Origin: Desulfonatronum thiodismutans
GTDB taxonomy: Bacteria; Desulfobacterota; Desulfovibrionia; Desulfovibrionales; Desulfonatronaceae
DNA: 64,000 nucleotides
NCBI RefSeq assembly: GCF_000717475.1
Contig: NZ_JPIK01000021.1
Coordinates: forward strand, 1-64,000
Direction: 5' to 3'
Each line of letters begins with the position of its first letter. Within the stretch, counting starts at the first letter, position 1. This document shows positions 33,422 to 41,404 of the stretch, piece by piece. The position numbers and the translations under genes are program-made. Under the pieces are notes generated by a model. That model saw only the letters and a program-made list of their open reading frames with translations. It did no database searches and had not been told where the DNA came from.

Positions 33422-35663
33422 GGATTTCGGGTTTGGGATAGTCGATGCGTTGGTGGAATATTCCGGTCAGGATGCGTTGAAAGGTTTCGCTGAGGATGTT
33501 CAGGTCCTTCAGGCTGAGGTCCGATTCGTCCAACTGGCCTTCGTTGAACACGGTGCGCACCTGGTTCTGGATATGGTTGCGCACCCGGCTGGGCGTGGGA
33601 TCGACCAGGGTTCGACTGGAAGCCTCGATGGCGTCGGCCAGGAGAATGATCCCGGCTTCCTTGCTCTGCGGTTTGGGGCCCGGATACCGGAAGTCGTCTT
33701 CCCGGACGCATTCCGTTCCCTTTTCTTCACACATTTTGAGCGCTTTCTGGTAAAAATAGACGATCAGGCGCGTTCCGTGGTGCTGTTGAATCAGGTCCGT
33801 GATTTCCGGACCCAGCTTGTGTTCCGTGGCCAGTTCCGCGCCTTTCTTTACGTGAGCGATCAGGATCAGGGCGCTCATGGACGGGGCCAGTTTGTCGTGC
33901 CGGTTTTCGCATCCGAACTGGTTCTCAATGAAGTAGTGCGGATTTTTGATCTTGCCGATATCGTGGTACAGGGCCGCGACCTTGGCAAGCAACGGATTGG
34001 CGCCCACTGCCTTTGCTCCGGCCTCGGCCATGTTGGCCACGATCAGACAGTGGTGGTAGGTTCCCGGGGCGTTGACCATCAGGGACTGGAGCAAGGGCTG
34101 TTCCAGGCTCATCATTTCCAGCAGTTTGAACCGCGAGGTGTAGCCGAACAGATACTCCACAACAGGACTGAAGGCCAGGAGCAGCAGGATGGAGAGTAGG
34201 GCCCCGGCGGCGCTGAACACCGCTCCGGCGGCGAGCCAGGAGAAGCTTTGGAAATCCAGAAGATTCAGGGCGGCCCAGGTTCCCAGGAGCAGACCAAGCA
34301 GGGGCAGACCTGCGCGCAGGATGTCCGCCCTGGTTTGTGCGTCACGCAGGAGCAGCGCGCAGCCCACAGCGCTCATGAGATAAAACAGGAACACATCGAA
34401 TCCGGCCTGAAGCATCTGGGCGCAGAGAAAGGCCAGCAGGGCTCCGGAGAATACGCAGGTCAGCAAGGGAAAGAACAGAGCCAGCACTCCCGCGGCCCCG
34501 GCCACGGGCAGGCTGTAGACGAAGATGTCCGGGGTCATGGTCAACAGCTCCCGGCTCAGGGGAAAACGGTACAGGGCCACGAACTTGGCCATGGCCGCGA
34601 AGGTGAGCACCACGGTAGCCAGTAGCAAGGCGTCCTTCGTGGTCAGCTGTCTGGCGGGCTTGCCCGTGGCGTTGAAAATGCCCAGACTGAAGATCAGGGA
34701 AATGATCAGCACGCCGCTGAAGCGGTCCCAGTCGTACCCTCCGTCCTGGCCGGCGAAAAAAGCCTGCATTTTTTGCTGCTGCTCCGCGGTTACCCGCTCG
34801 GCCTTGCGGACGATGATCTCGCCCTTTTTGATCTGATAGAAGACGGGGTCTACGGCCAGTACCGCGCTGGTCAACCTAGCCTGGGTCGTTTCCTGGTTCA
34901 GGGTCAGATTGGGGCGCAGCAGAGGGGCCAGCAGTTCTTCCACGGCGCGGCGCGCGGTCACCGGCAGGTTCAGGTTGACCCTCAGGTGCAGGTCCAGGGC
35001 GCGCATCACGCCGTCCAGGTCCGGAAAGTCCGCCGGGCTGAGATGGAGTTGTTCGTTGTCCGTGGTCAGGTCCCGGACGATCATCCCTGAGGTGATGTCC
35101 GAAGCGAACCGGCGGTCGGCCAGAACGCCTTTCTGATAGATTTCCTCCAGCCAGGGCACGACTTCCAAAACCACGATGTTCTGGAAGGACTGCCTGTTCC
35201 ATTCGGTCCACATCCCGGCCGGAATACGGATGTTCAGCTCCTCGGCCACCAGGTTCTGGACCTGGGGCGTGGTTTCCGGGGTGGCCGAGGCGATCACGTC
35301 CAGCAGGCTGACAATTCGGCGGGCCATCTGGGCAAAAGGCATCTGGGCCAGGTCGAAGATCGGCGGCTGGCTTTGGGCCACCATGTCCCGGCGCGCGAGA
35401 GTGGATTCCTGGTCCTCGATAAGCAGGTCCCGGGGGGCGGTGACGTCATGGCCCGCGATCTCTCCTTCGACGAAAATCCTTGCTCCAGGCTCGAAGCTCA
35501 GGCCGGAGAGGACGGCCACCAGCACCATGCCGCCCATGAACACCAGCAGGCCGCTGAATCGGCTGTCCGGCGGCGCTCCTCCCGGTTTGGAAGATGAAAG
35601 CGCGGAGGGTTTGGAGCTAGGCTTTTTTGGGGGCGTCTTGGCGTGTGAATCGGTCATAGGCAT
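33351..35663 (-). CDS. PgpH-like 7TM-HD phosphodiesterase
   Basis: 770 residues. An N-terminal helix (LLVFMGGMVLVAVLSGL), a large extracytoplasmic 7TMR-HDED region (about 60-300), a block of seven membrane helices and a C-terminal HD domain (YHHCLIVANMAEAG, AALYHDIGKIKNPHYF, QQHHGTRLI) match the PgpH family, which hydrolyses cyclic di-AMP in Listeria. Encoded between phoH and ybeY, the usual place. The start at 35663 overlaps the end of phoH by 47 bp, and an in-frame ATG at 35657 is equally possible. Confidence 0.92.
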   Translation of the reverse strand: MPMTDSHAKTPPKKPSSKPSALSSSKPGGAPPDSRFSGLLVFMGGMVLVAVLSGLSFEPGARIFVEGEIAGHDVTAPRDLLIEDQESTLARRDMVAQSQPPIFDLAQMPFAQMARRIVSLLDVIASATPETTPQVQNLVAEELNIRIPAGMWTEWNRQSFQNIVVLEVVPWLEEIYQKGVLADRRFASDITSGMIVRDLTTDNEQLHLSPADFPDLDGVMRALDLHLRVNLNLPVTARRAVEELLAPLLRPNLTLNQETTQARLTSAVLAVDPVFYQIKKGEIIVRKAERVTAEQQQKMQAFFAGQDGGYDWDRFSGVLIISLIFSLGIFNATGKPARQLTTKDALLLATVVLTFAAMAKFVALYRFPLSRELLTMTPDIFVYSLPVAGAAGVLALFFPLLTCVFSGALLAFLCAQMLQAGFDVFLFYLMSAVGCALLLRDAQTRADILRAGLPLLGLLLGTWAALNLLDFQSFSWLAAGAVFSAAGALLSILLLLAFSPVVEYLFGYTSRFKLLEMMSLEQPLLQSLMVNAPGTYHHCLIVANMAEAGAKAVGANPLLAKVAALYHDIGKIKNPHYFIENQFGCENRHDKLAPSMSALILIAHVKKGAELATEHKLGPEITDLIQQHHGTRLIVYFYQKALKMCEEKGTECVREDDFRYPGPKPQSKEAGIILLADAIEASSRTLVDPTPSRVRNHIQNQVRTVFNEGQLDESDLSLKDLNILSETFQRILTGIFHQRIDYPKPEIHAASKPSKSEPTKTLPPRPVPAH

Positions 35664-36594
35664 GGACGATCCGGCCCACCAGCGGGTGCCTGATCACGTC
35701 TTCCTCATGAAAATGGATGAATTCGAGCCCCGCGACCCCGGACAGCACTTTTTCGGCCTGGACCAGTCCGGACCTGGCGTGCACGGGCAGGTCGATTTGG
35801 GTGACGTCTCCGGTGACCACGGCCTTGGAGCCGAAGCCCAGCCTGGTCAGGAACATCTTCATCTGTTCCTGGGTCGTATTTTGGGCCTCGTCCAGAATGA
35901 TGAACGCGTCATTGAGCGTGCGTCCGCGCATGAAGGCCAGGGGAGCGATTTCGATCACTCCGGTCTCCACCATCTCCTGAACCTTGTGAAATTCCTGCAT
36001 GTCGTGCAGGGCGTCGTACAACGGGCGCAGATAGGGGTTGACCTTTTCCACCAGGTCGCCGGGCAGAAAACCCAGTTTTTCTCCGGCCTCAACGGCCGGC
36101 CTGGTCAGCACTAGCCGCTTGACTTCCTTTTTGGTCAGGGCCGCTACGGCCATGGCTACGGCCAGGTAGGTCTTGCCCGTGCCCGCCGGGCCGATGCCGA
36201 AAACCAGGTCGTTGCCGCGGAGGGCCTGCAGGTAGCGGCGCTGGTTGACGGTCCGGGGCGTGATGGTCCGCTTGGGGGACACGGCGTAGACCACGTCCTT
36301 GAACACGGTCTTGATGTCGGCCTGGGGGTCGCGGCACAGGATGCGCCAGGCATGGTCCACGTCCTGGGCCTGGATGGACGTATTGGCCCGTTGCAGGCCG
36401 TGAAGCTGCACGAGGCAGTTGGCGGCCTGGTCCACCGCCTGTTGGTCCTCACCGCGCAGCACGGCCACGGACCCCCGACTGTCCGCCGTGATGCCGCTCA
36501 ACTCCGCGAGTTGGCGCAAATGGGCGTTGTGCGGGCCGAACAGTTTTTGGGCCTCGGCAGCGCTTTGAAATTCCAAGGTGCGTTCAACGGTCAT
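35617..36594 (-). CDS. phoH: PhoH-family ATPase
   Basis: 325 residues of the PhoH/PhoL family, ATPases linked to RNA metabolism and encoded next to ybeY. Walker A is GIGPAGTGKTYLAVAMA and Walker B DAFIILDEAQNTTQEQMKM; the VVTGDVTQIDLP block is also typical. A small N-terminal KH-like domain precedes the ATPase. The ATG at 36594 (MTVERTLEF) is chosen because the frame further upstream runs into the dispersed repeat at 36605-36763. That repeat separates phoH from moaA and must carry or transmit its transcription. Confidence 0.93.
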   Translation of the reverse strand: MTVERTLEFQSAAEAQKLFGPHNAHLRQLAELSGITADSRGSVAVLRGEDQQAVDQAANCLVQLHGLQRANTSIQAQDVDHAWRILCRDPQADIKTVFKDVVYAVSPKRTITPRTVNQRRYLQALRGNDLVFGIGPAGTGKTYLAVAMAVAALTKKEVKRLVLTRPAVEAGEKLGFLPGDLVEKVNPYLRPLYDALHDMQEFHKVQEMVETGVIEIAPLAFMRGRTLNDAFIILDEAQNTTQEQMKMFLTRLGFGSKAVVTGDVTQIDLPVHARSGLVQAEKVLSGVAGLEFIHFHEEDVIRHPLVGRIVHAYDRFTRQDAPKKA

Positions 36595-36604
36595 CTTTTT
36601 GGGC

Positions 36605-36763
36605 TTATCAGTCCGTTGAAAAACTCCCAATTGCTGCGTCGCCGCAAAAAGTTCAAACTCTCACGTATGAATAAATACGCTTCGACCTTGAACTTTTTTT
36701 GCTCCTTGCACTTGGGGTTTTTGAACGGACTGCCGGATAAGGACTTTTTTAACACTCAGTTAT
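36605..36763. repeat. Dispersed palindromic repeat (MITE-like), copy 2
   Basis: Near-identical to 2749-2907, with the same inverted ends (from 36609 to 36732), inner inverted pairs and conserved tail. The right edge overlaps the TAA stop codon of moaA by 4 bp, so it inserted precisely at the gene end or carried the stop codon in. Confidence 0.85.
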
Positions 36764-37821
36764 CCCCCGATAGCGGACATGATCTTCCGGCACACGGAAC
36801 GCTCCCGGCCCTGGGCGGCCAGGAGTTCGTGGCCCATGGGCTTGTTTTTGCCGGCCCGGATGATCACCTGGCGCAGGTGTTCCCGTCCCAGCTTGGGCGA
36901 GCGAAGGATGGGGCGCAGACGATACTCCTTGTCTGAAAAAAGACAGGTGCGCAACCGTCCGTCAGGGGTGATCCGCAGGCGGTTACACTGCCCGCAGAAA
37001 TGGGAACTCAAGGGAGAAATCACGCCGATGCGCCCCTTGCCGTCGGCCAGGGAGAACATTCGGGCCGGGCCCTTGCGCTTGTCCCGATCGGCTACGGGCA
37101 CGAGAGAGGTGATGGCGCCAGCCTCGCGCAAAATTTCCGAGGCCGTCCAGAGCTGGTCCGGGGTCCAGACGGTTTGCTCGCCCATGGGCATGAACTCGAT
37201 GAATCGTAAATCCAGGGGCAGGCGTTCCGCCAGTCGGACGAAGTCCGGCAACTCGTCGTCGTTGACTCCCTTCAGGGCCACGACGTTGATCTTGACCCTC
37301 AGCCCGTGCTCCAGGCACTGATCAATGGCCCCGCGAACCTGAAGAAAAAAGTCCCGTCCGGTGATACGCTGGAATTTCTCGCGATTTAGCGTGTCCAGGG
37401 AGATGTTCAGTCCTTGAACCCCGATTTCCTTGAGCGCCGGGATCTTGCCGGACAACAGCGTGGCGTTGGTGGTCAGGCGCATGTCCAGGTGCGGATGACG
37501 CTGGAGGATCTGTTCCAGAAAGTGCAGAAAATTCTTGCGGATGAAGGGTTCGCCACCAGTCAGACGGACTTTGGAAATGTTCAGTTCCGAGGCCACGGCG
37601 ATCAATTCCAAACTCTCCTCGTAACTGAGCATCTGGTCGTGGGGCAGCATTTTCAGGTCCGTGCAGGACGATCTGCAGTACAGGCAGCGCAGGTTGCAGC
37701 GATCCGTGATGCTCAGTCGCAGGTAGTTGATGCTTCGGCCATGCTGGTCGGTCATGGTTCCGGAAAGCATGGGGTCGAGACCTGTGAGGAGGCTCGGGTC
37801 GGGGGGCTTGGGAAGCGTCAT
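36760..37821 (-). CDS. moaA: GTP 3',8-cyclase MoaA
   Basis: 353 residues. A radical SAM enzyme for the first step of molybdenum cofactor synthesis. The N-terminal 4Fe-4S motif is CNLRCLYC; the second cluster motif (CGQCNRLRITPDGRLRTC) and the C-terminal Gly-Gly required for activity (SAIGG, stop) are all present. RLTGGEPFIRK and NISLDTLNREKF are also typical. The stop codon lies at the edge of the dispersed repeat, but the native end is intact. Several in-frame ATGs occur near the start; 37821 is the longest. Confidence 0.95.
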   Translation of the reverse strand: MTLPKPPDPSLLTGLDPMLSGTMTDQHGRSINYLRLSITDRCNLRCLYCRSSCTDLKMLPHDQMLSYEESLELIAVASELNISKVRLTGGEPFIRKNFLHFLEQILQRHPHLDMRLTTNATLLSGKIPALKEIGVQGLNISLDTLNREKFQRITGRDFFLQVRGAIDQCLEHGLRVKINVVALKGVNDDELPDFVRLAERLPLDLRFIEFMPMGEQTVWTPDQLWTASEILREAGAITSLVPVADRDKRKGPARMFSLADGKGRIGVISPLSSHFCGQCNRLRITPDGRLRTCLFSDKEYRLRPILRSPKLGREHLRQVIIRAGKNKPMGHELLAAQGRERSVCRKIMSAIGG

Positions 37822-37890
37822 GGTGGGCGTTTGGGAAGGCAGCGTTTGGAAAAAGAGTAAAGGGAAATATAAGGCTGTTTGACTCTCTGT

Positions 37891-39492
37891 CTATGCCGTG
37901 ATTCGAAGCTTGGTTTCCAAATCCGGCTCCAAGGGCACGCTCAGGGTGCGCAGAACCTGGTCCACGACGGCCATACCCGGCGTTCCCTTGACCGGGCGCA
38001 CGTATTTGACCTGGGCGCAGATGATCGTGGCTCGGGCTGCCCCGGAAAAGTGGCTGGCCAATCCGGCCAGGCCGGCGGCTTCCTCCATGGTTCGCTCCGG
38101 GACGTCCCGTCCCGGCGAGTCCCGCTTCAGGATCAGGTGCGCTCCGGGACCGTCCGCCGCGTGAAACCAGTAGTCGAAAGGGCTGGCCGCCTTGGTCAGA
38201 AGGTGGTGATTGGCCTTTTGGTTCTTGCCGCGCAAGAGGACAAAGCCGTCGCTACTCAAAAAGCGATGCAGGGGCAAGGTACCTTTGTCGTTGGGGCGAT
38301 TTCGGGCTTTTTGGACCGGCGGACGATGATTCGAAGACGCCGTGGTTCGCGTTCCCATTGTTTCGACCCAATTCGTATCCGGATTCGAGTGGATCTGGTC
38401 GCGTCGTCTTTGCACATGCGCCAAGCCGCGCCGCCCCTTGTCGGCCAACTGAAACCAGCGTTGCATGTTCTCAAGAATGGTCAGACGTTTGTTTAAAGTC
38501 AGCTCAACGGTTTCGCCCTTCGGATCGTTCAGCGTCAGCCGGTCGATCTTGGAGCGGGGCGCGAGCTGTTTCGCCGGAAGTTGGTAGAGATGGCAGCGGA
38601 TTAACTCGGCTTGGTCCGCGAGACGAACGTACTCGCGCAGCCGGTGTTCATCCGCGTCCAGATTGCGGCGCAGTCGCGCGATGCGCTTGATCTCTCGGGG
38701 GTCGGGGGCGGCTGTGCCGTTTGAGGCTTGATCCGGAAAGAAGATGGTCTGGGCCAGAAGGTTCGTGGCTTGGAAGGCCGATGCACAGGGGTGTTCATCG
38801 CGCCCCTGGCGCAGGGACGGCGGAAGAGGCCACGGAAGTGCCCACGGTCGGATCGTGCTCGAGGACTTGCCGCCTCCAGGAGCGCGGTAAAGAAAGTATG
38901 TCTCAGGCGCGATGCCGGATTGAAGCGCTTGAAGCAGGGAGCGCCCTTGATCTTCGGGTAAGGTCTGGATGGTGCGGCGTAAGAGGGGGGAGACGTGGGG
39001 GTGGCTTTGCCAGATTTGGTCGTTGTCGCGGATTTGTTCCCAGGTCGGCCAGGAGATGGCTTCCGAGTCGTTCAAATCCGTTGCCGAGGTTGTTGATGCG
39101 TCGATATCGCGAGGCTCCGGCTGGTCAGCCATGAATACGCCTTTTTGCGCGTCCAGGACGAGCCATGTGTGCGGATCATGACGTCCCAAGCCTAAGGAGA
39201 GACGGCGAAGAGTCCAGTCCGCTTTGCAGCACAGAATACGCAAGCCCTGAACATGCTTGCGCAAACGCATCACCTGGGCCGTTGGGGCAGGCGGGTTTTC
39301 CGGGGCATGGGGAGAGAGGGTCAGGGCGACGTCCGCCGGGTGGTGGGCGAAGAGCAGAAAGCGGGGATGGTCTCCAGGCTGGAGCCGAAAGGACCACCAA
39401 CCGGGGTGCGGGGAATAGATCCGCTCCAGGCGTCTGCCCAGCAGCATGGGACCGATTTCACCCACCAAGCCGCGAAAGAGGAGCGCTTCCAT
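37891..39492 (-). CDS. NFACT/RqcH-family ribosome quality control protein
   Basis: 533 residues. NFACT-N (LLFRGLVGEIGPMLLGRRLE), a helical middle part and NFACT-R at the C-terminus (FLSSDGFVLLRGKNQKANHH, then YWFHAADGPGAHLIL) match the family formerly called fibronectin-binding protein A. Family members bind stalled 50S subunits and add Ala tails (RqcH). The central region is divergent and Arg-rich. Its ATG follows the dksA stop codon with no gap, so the two are translationally linked. Confidence 0.88.
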   Translation of the reverse strand: MEALLFRGLVGEIGPMLLGRRLERIYSPHPGWWSFRLQPGDHPRFLLFAHHPADVALTLSPHAPENPPAPTAQVMRLRKHVQGLRILCCKADWTLRRLSLGLGRHDPHTWLVLDAQKGVFMADQPEPRDIDASTTSATDLNDSEAISWPTWEQIRDNDQIWQSHPHVSPLLRRTIQTLPEDQGRSLLQALQSGIAPETYFLYRAPGGGKSSSTIRPWALPWPLPPSLRQGRDEHPCASAFQATNLLAQTIFFPDQASNGTAAPDPREIKRIARLRRNLDADEHRLREYVRLADQAELIRCHLYQLPAKQLAPRSKIDRLTLNDPKGETVELTLNKRLTILENMQRWFQLADKGRRGLAHVQRRRDQIHSNPDTNWVETMGTRTTASSNHRPPVQKARNRPNDKGTLPLHRFLSSDGFVLLRGKNQKANHHLLTKAASPFDYWFHAADGPGAHLILKRDSPGRDVPERTMEEAAGLAGLASHFSGAARATIICAQVKYVRPVKGTPGMAVVDQVLRTLSVPLEPDLETKLRITA

Positions 39493-39855
39493 TTAATCGC
39501 CGCGTAACTGCTCCTCTTCTTCCCGTGCGCTTTTGCACTTGATGCACAAGGTGGTCACCGGCCGGGCTTTAAGCCGTTCGATGCTGATATCGTCGCCGCA
39601 GTCCTCGCAGATGCCGTAAGAGCCGTTTTGAATCCGGCCCAGAGCTTCCTGGATTTTTGGAATCAGCTTCCGTTCCCGGTCTCGCAGGCGCAGCATGAAG
39701 GAACGGTCGGTTTCCATGGTCGCCCTGTCAGCGGGATCGGCATGGACTTCGCGGTTGTCGGTCATGTCGTCCAGGGTGTCGGAACCGCGCTGGTTGATGT
39801 CCCGGATATTATCCTTGAGCATTTTTTCAAAAAATTCCAAGTCTTTCTGTTCCAT
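39493..39855 (-). CDS. dksA: RNA polymerase-binding transcription factor DksA
   Basis: 120 residues. The coiled-coil tip holds the acidic motif HADPADRATMETD and the zinc finger is GICEDCGDDI with LCIKCKSARE, as in true DksA. It modulates rRNA and amino-acid promoters with ppGpp. GGAGG precedes the ATG. A consensus-like sigma70 promoter lies about 160 bp upstream (40013-40041), and the NFACT gene follows directly. Confidence 0.92.
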   Translation of the reverse strand: MEQKDLEFFEKMLKDNIRDINQRGSDTLDDMTDNREVHADPADRATMETDRSFMLRLRDRERKLIPKIQEALGRIQNGSYGICEDCGDDISIERLKARPVTTLCIKCKSAREEEEQLRGD

Positions 39856-40012
39856 GGTCCCTCCGTGGTGATGAAAGCCGATTGCGAGGCATGCTGGGCG
39901 GATAGGTACTGATGCGGTGTCGAGACAGCCAAGGACGAAACAAAGGTTTGTTTCGAACGAAAGGTGTCTGCAAGTTCGCTGTCGCCCGCCGCCGCTCTTG
40001 GCGAAAACAAGT

Positions 40013-40041
40013 ATTATACGAATGACTACTTACAATGGCAA
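40013..40041 (-). promoter_or_regulatory. Sigma70-type promoter for dksA
   Basis: Read on the minus strand: TTGCCA, a 17-nt spacer, then TATAAT (exact consensus). It predicts a start near 40006 and a leader of about 150 nt before dksA. The rest of the gap 39856-40161 shows no gene. Confidence 0.7.
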
Positions 40042-40161
40042 TATGCAACCATACGTCGTAGGCATTCGCGTGGTGAGATGTAGAAAATGAGCAGCCTCTG
40101 CTCCGGCAGGGGAGTATGGGGCTGCTCCTGGAAACGGTAAAAAGACTCAGGAAAAACGTCG

Positions 40162-41145
40162 TCACTCGACCTGCTGAATGCCCTCCAGCAGCCAGACGCC
40201 TTTTCCGTCGGAAGGTCTGCTGAAATGCCAGATTTCCTGGATTTGCGACGGTTGGGGGGAACCGGAGTCTTCCCGAAGCAGGACGTCGAACAGCACGCTG
40301 CAAACGGTGTTATCGCCTTCTTCCCGGACCTCAAGCAAGGAGGCGTCCACCTGAAGCAGTTCGGTCTGACCCAGCATCGGCGCGGAGGCCTGTTGACGCT
40401 TGATTTCCGCGAAGACTTCCCGGGTCGTGAAGTTGCGAATGTCGTCAATGTCGCGGTTGTTCCAGGACTGCTGCAAGCGGGCATAGGCCGTCCTGGCGCC
40501 GGTGAGAAATTCGTCCACGTCAAAGCCTTCGGGAACGGTGACTCCGGAGGACGGCGCTCCGGACGGTTCGGCGTTCAGGGTGTCCCAGGCGCTTTTTTCT
40601 CCAGACGAGCTGGAAGCAGAAGGGGGCGAACTCCGGTGCAGGACCAGTTCCGGACGGTCTCCCGCTCCGCCGTGGGGCGGTCCTTGGGCCGCTATCGGAC
40701 CGGCGGGCTGGGCGGCCAGGCGGCGGGAGCGGACAAAGCGGTAGATCAGAAAGAGGATCAGGCCGATGACCAGGATGTCGATGAAGTTGATCCCGGAAAA
40801 GGCGCCCAGGCCTCCGAACAGCAAGGAGCCGATCAACCCGCCCAAAAGCATGCCCCCCAACATCCCGCCAAGCATGCCGCCCATTCCGGGCCGCGCCGGG
40901 GCCTGCTGGGCGGACCGCTGCCCCTGCTGCTGGCTTTGTTGACCGGTTTGCTGCTGCGTTTGTTGCTGTTGGGTCTGGCGTTGCGTGGGTTGCGCGGGTT
41001 GTTGCGCCGGACGCTGATAGCTGGGCCGGGAACCAAAGGAGCGACCTCCGCCCATGCGTTGAGCCTCCGCGATTTCAGTCAGAATAAATCCGCCGATAGC
41101 GAACAGACAGACCAGGGAACCAAGAAAAACCGTAAATCGTGACAC
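40162..41145 (-). CDS. Tim44-like domain membrane protein
   Basis: 327 residues. A signal-type helix (VFLGSLVCLFAIGGFI), a Gln/Pro-rich low-complexity stretch (about 45-85), Gly/Met-rich repeats (GGMLGGMLGGMLLGG), a membrane helix (FIDILVIGLILFLIYRFV) and a C-terminal Tim44-like domain (FLTGARTAYARLQQSWNNRD). Such bacterial proteins are of uncertain function, possibly lipid binding. The start is the GTG at 41145 with GGGAGG 6 nt upstream; the longer frame has no ribosome binding site. Confidence 0.85.
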   Translation of the reverse strand: MSRFTVFLGSLVCLFAIGGFILTEIAEAQRMGGGRSFGSRPSYQRPAQQPAQPTQRQTQQQQTQQQTGQQSQQQGQRSAQQAPARPGMGGMLGGMLGGMLLGGLIGSLLFGGLGAFSGINFIDILVIGLILFLIYRFVRSRRLAAQPAGPIAAQGPPHGGAGDRPELVLHRSSPPSASSSSGEKSAWDTLNAEPSGAPSSGVTVPEGFDVDEFLTGARTAYARLQQSWNNRDIDDIRNFTTREVFAEIKRQQASAPMLGQTELLQVDASLLEVREEGDNTVCSVLFDVLLREDSGSPQPSQIQEIWHFSRPSDGKGVWLLEGIQQVE

Positions 41146-41404
41146 GTCGTACCTCCCGAAAAATTTTCGGAACCTTAATGCACGGGGTGGTGGTGTCAAG
41201 TTTGGCGGTCAGAGGATGAATCCTCGACGGAAGAACGGAGGCCTGGAAACGCTTTGCCGGGACCGGGAGGCCATATTGCGGCAAATTGGTTGAAGGTGGG
41301 AGTATTCCACGTTAATGAATGTGGATGGCAGCGGATTTTCAGGAAGGTGAAAGGGCGACTCGGCGAGGGGCGATTTCGAAAGCGGCGTGAAAAAAGGTGT
41401 ACCC

